This document shows, in pieces, positions 62,110 to 64,000 of a stretch of DNA of 64,000 nucleotides. Below the pieces are notes generated by a model. That model worked only from the letters and a program-made list of their open reading frames with translations, was not told the origin of the DNA and did not search any database. This DNA is from Microbacterium dextranolyticum (GTDB taxonomy: Bacteria; Actinomycetota; Actinomycetes; Actinomycetales; Microbacteriaceae). Positions within the stretch are counted from its first letter, which is position 1; the number at the start of each line of letters is the position of its first letter. The position numbers and the translations under genes are program-made. The stretch is from the NCBI RefSeq assembly GCF_016907295.1, contig NZ_JAFBBR010000001.1, positions 2,418,001-2,482,000 of the forward strand, read 5' to 3'.

Positions 62110-62879
62110 TGTCGACCGCCATCGTCGAGCAGGACGCCGTCGTCGTCGAGGCGACGGGCGAGGCCCCGATCCAGTCGTACCTCGTCACGTTCAACATCCG
62201 CCGGTTCGACCCGGAGATCGACGCCGAGCCGCGCTGGGTCGACTACGACGTCGAGCTGTACCCCACCGACCGCGTGCTCGACGCCCTGCACAAGATCAAG
62301 TGGGAGGTCGACGGCTCGCTGACTTTCCGCCGCTCGTGCGCGCACGGCATCTGCGGCTCGGACGCGATGCGCATCAACGGTCGCAACCGCCTCGCCTGCA
62401 AGACGCTCATCAAGGACCTCGACATCTCGAAGCCCATCTACGTCGAGGCGATCAAGGGCCTGCCGCTCGAGAAGGACCTCGTCGTCGACATGGAGCCCTT
62501 CTTCGCGTCGTACCGCGAGGTGCAGCCGTTCCTCATCGCGAATTCGAAGCCCGAGGCCGGCAAGGAGCGCATCCAGTCGATCGCCGACCGCGAGATCTTC
62601 GACGACACCACGAAGTGCATCCTGTGCGCCGCGTGCACCTCGTCGTGCCCCGTGTTCTGGACGGATGGCCAGTACTTCGGACCCGCCGCGATCGTCAACG
62701 CGCACCGGTTCATCTTCGACTCGCGCGACGACGCGGCCGACGTGCGCCTGGACATCCTCAACGACAAGGAGGGCGTGTGGCGGTGCCGCACGACCTTCAA
62801 CTGCACGGAGGCGTGCCCCCGTGGCATCGAGGTGACCAAGGCCATCGCCGAGGTCAAGCAGGCGATCCTGCGCCACTGA
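62109..62879 (+). CDS. sdhB: succinate dehydrogenase iron-sulfur subunit
   Basis: 256 residues. N-terminal plant-type ferredoxin domain with RRSCAHGICGSDAMRINGRNRLACKT (2Fe-2S). The C-terminal domain has CILCAACTSSCPVFW and CTEACPRGIEVTKAI for the 4Fe-4S and 3Fe-4S centres. Carries electrons from SdhA to the membrane anchor. Last gene of the operon; a GC-rich hairpin-prone stretch (CCCCGC … GCGGGG, 62891-62914) follows. Confidence 0.97.
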   Translation: MSTAIVEQDAVVVEATGEAPIQSYLVTFNIRRFDPEIDAEPRWVDYDVELYPTDRVLDALHKIKWEVDGSLTFRRSCAHGICGSDAMRINGRNRLACKTLIKDLDISKPIYVEAIKGLPLEKDLVVDMEPFFASYREVQPFLIANSKPEAGKERIQSIADREIFDDTTKCILCAACTSSCPVFWTDGQYFGPAAIVNAHRFIFDSRDDAADVRLDILNDKEGVWRCRTTFNCTEACPRGIEVTKAIAEVKQAILRH

Positions 62880-62943
62880 GGCGCGACGGTCCCCGCTCGG
62901 GATGCCGGGCGGGGCGCCACCCGTGCATCGATATCCTGGCCTC

Positions 62944-64000
62944 GTGAGCGCCCCACCGCCGTCCCATCCTGCTGCGGCCGACGCCGCACGCGTGGAGGAG
63001 GAGCGGCTGCGCCGCAGCTGGGACGAGCGCCAAGCGGCGCTACTCGAACGCCTCGACGGCCCGCTGAGCACCGCGACGGAGATCACCCGCAAGACGCTGG
63101 CACTGTTCCCCGTGCGGGTGTGGCGCCACTTCTTACAGCACAACGGGTTCCTTTTGGCGGCGGGGGTGAGCTACCAGGCGCTGTTCGCGTTCTTCGCCGT
63201 CATCTACGTCGCTTTCGCCACCGTCGGGCTCTGGCTCGGCGGCAGTCCCGACGCGGTGCGTGCGCTGATCGAGGTCATCAACGGATATCTGCCGGGGATC
63301 ATCGCCGATGAGGGCGGCCTGATCACGACCGACCAGGCGATGGCGATCGCCGCGGAGTCGACGGGTGTGCTCGCCGTGACGGGCCTCATCGCCGTCGGCA
63401 CGGCGATGTGGACCGCGATCGGCTTCGTGACCTTCACTCGGCGCGCCGTCCGCGACATCTTCGGCCTGCCCTTCGACACGCGCTCGTACCTGCTGCTGAA
63501 GGCGCGCGACCTCGTCGCCTCGATCGCGTTCGGCATCGCCCTGATCCTCGGCTTCGCGATCAGCGTCGCGGGAACGACGGCGCTCAGCTGGGTGTTCGCG
63601 CTGCTGGGCCTGGACCAGGCATCCGGCTGGTATCAGCTCGGTGTCGGCGTGGCCTCGGTGACGGTCTCGGTGGGACTGTTCTCCAGCGCCCTGGCGCTGC
63701 TGTTCCGGTTCCTGACCGGCACGTCGCTGCGGTGGCGGCGGATCTGGCCGGGCGCCGTCCTCGGCGGCGGCGCCATCACCGTGCTGCAGCTGGGCGCCGG
63801 CCTGCTGCTGCGCTACACGCCCTCGAACCCGCTGCTGGCCACGTTCGCGATCTTCATCGGTCTGCTGCTGTGGTTCCGGGTCATCGGCGTGCTGATCCTC
63901 GTGGCCGCATCGTGGATCGCGGTCTCCGCGTCGGACGTCGACGAGCCGCTGTCGCCGCTCAGCGAAACCGAGCGGCTGCGCCAAGAGCACGCCGCCCTCG
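62944..64000 (+). CDS. YihY/BrkB-family inner-membrane protein, 3' end outside window
   Basis: Open from GTG 62944 to the edge (352 codons). A ~60-residue polar, charged N-terminus precedes the family's membrane domain with at least six helices. Typical YihY segments: FLQHNGFLLAAGVSYQALFAFFAVIYVAF, FGLPFDTRSYLLLKARDLVASI and RWRRIWPGAVLGGGAITVLQLG. Often mislabelled ribonuclease BN; the role is unknown, perhaps transport. TATCCT (62932-62937) is 6 nt before the GTG, so the leaderless rule supports this start. Confidence 0.9.
   Translation, partial: MSAPPPSHPAAADAARVEEERLRRSWDERQAALLERLDGPLSTATEITRKTLALFPVRVWRHFLQHNGFLLAAGVSYQALFAFFAVIYVAFATVGLWLGGSPDAVRALIEVINGYLPGIIADEGGLITTDQAMAIAAESTGVLAVTGLIAVGTAMWTAIGFVTFTRRAVRDIFGLPFDTRSYLLLKARDLVASIAFGIALILGFAISVAGTTALSWVFALLGLDQASGWYQLGVGVASVTVSVGLFSSALALLFRFLTGTSLRWRRIWPGAVLGGGAITVLQLGAGLLLRYTPSNPLLATFAIFIGLLLWFRVIGVLILVAASWIAVSASDVDEPLSPLSETERLRQEHAAL

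Noticed and set aside
1..64000. tRNA, rRNA, complete insertion sequence or prophage
   Set aside because: Reading both strands I found no tRNA cloverleaf, rRNA segment, transposase or integrase gene.

Overview
The window is high-GC actinobacterial chromosome. The protein families, the overlapping ATGA/GTGA gene junctions and the LacI, LCP, acyl-CoA carboxylase and Sdh genes point to Micrococcales, family Microbacteriaceae, most likely Microbacterium or a close relative (inference; no rRNA or tRNA is present to confirm it). Most of the housekeeping genes follow an order I recall from Mycobacterium tuberculosis (roughly Rv3264c to Rv3319): manC, LCP, purE, purK, PH-domain protein, birA, accD, accE, maf, accA, lpdA, deoD, pmm, add, deoA, cdd, sdhCDAB. 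The window is therefore an old actinobacterial backbone with lineage-specific blocks inserted.

Layout. 1-7454 (minus strand): a secreted, relatively A/T-rich surface protein cut by the window edge, a GT4 glycosyltransferase, an LCP ligase, purE, purK, a PH-domain membrane protein and birA. 7455-8164 is a gene-free divergent region packed with tandem repeats. 8165-10014 is accD-accE. 10086-25742 is a polysaccharide-utilisation island: a LacI regulator and three very large secreted GH92 alpha-mannosidases (2175, 1291 and 1270 aa) with sortase-like C-terminal anchors. Perfect TGACAGCGCTGTC operators lie in front of both GH92 transcription units. 26059-29019 (minus) is a two-component system with an additional degenerate kinase-like membrane protein. 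29107-37820 holds an RNA methyltransferase, maf, accA (biotin carboxylase/BCCP), a lipoprotein, lpdA, a purine nucleoside phosphorylase and a phosphohexo/pentomutase.

37821-49415 is the accessory segment richest in repeats. It has three modules built from 21-bp-phased TGTCCCA boxes, a 41-bp tandem repeat and a GNAT acetyltransferase. A complete mannitol PTS locus follows (divergent mtlR; orphan EIIB, HPr, EI, EIICB, EIIA, mannitol-1-P dehydrogenase). After it come a frameshifted alpha/beta hydrolase and an AbiEi-DUF559 nuclease-like gene surrounded by three copies of an ~87-bp palindromic element.

49531-57824 (minus) is a nucleoside uptake and salvage block: BMP lipoprotein, two-domain ATPase, two permeases, cytidine deaminase, thymidine phosphorylase, adenosine deaminase. 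It links to the nucleoside phosphorylase and mutase at 35-38 kb. The window ends with manC (minus), the sdhCDAB operon and a YihY-family membrane protein truncated by the edge.

A recurring feature is that many leading genes have a TANNNT-type -10 box only 6-7 nt before the start codon, so leaderless mRNAs appear common. I used this to decide several starts (purE, birA, accD, maf, accA, pnp, GNAT, manC, yihY).
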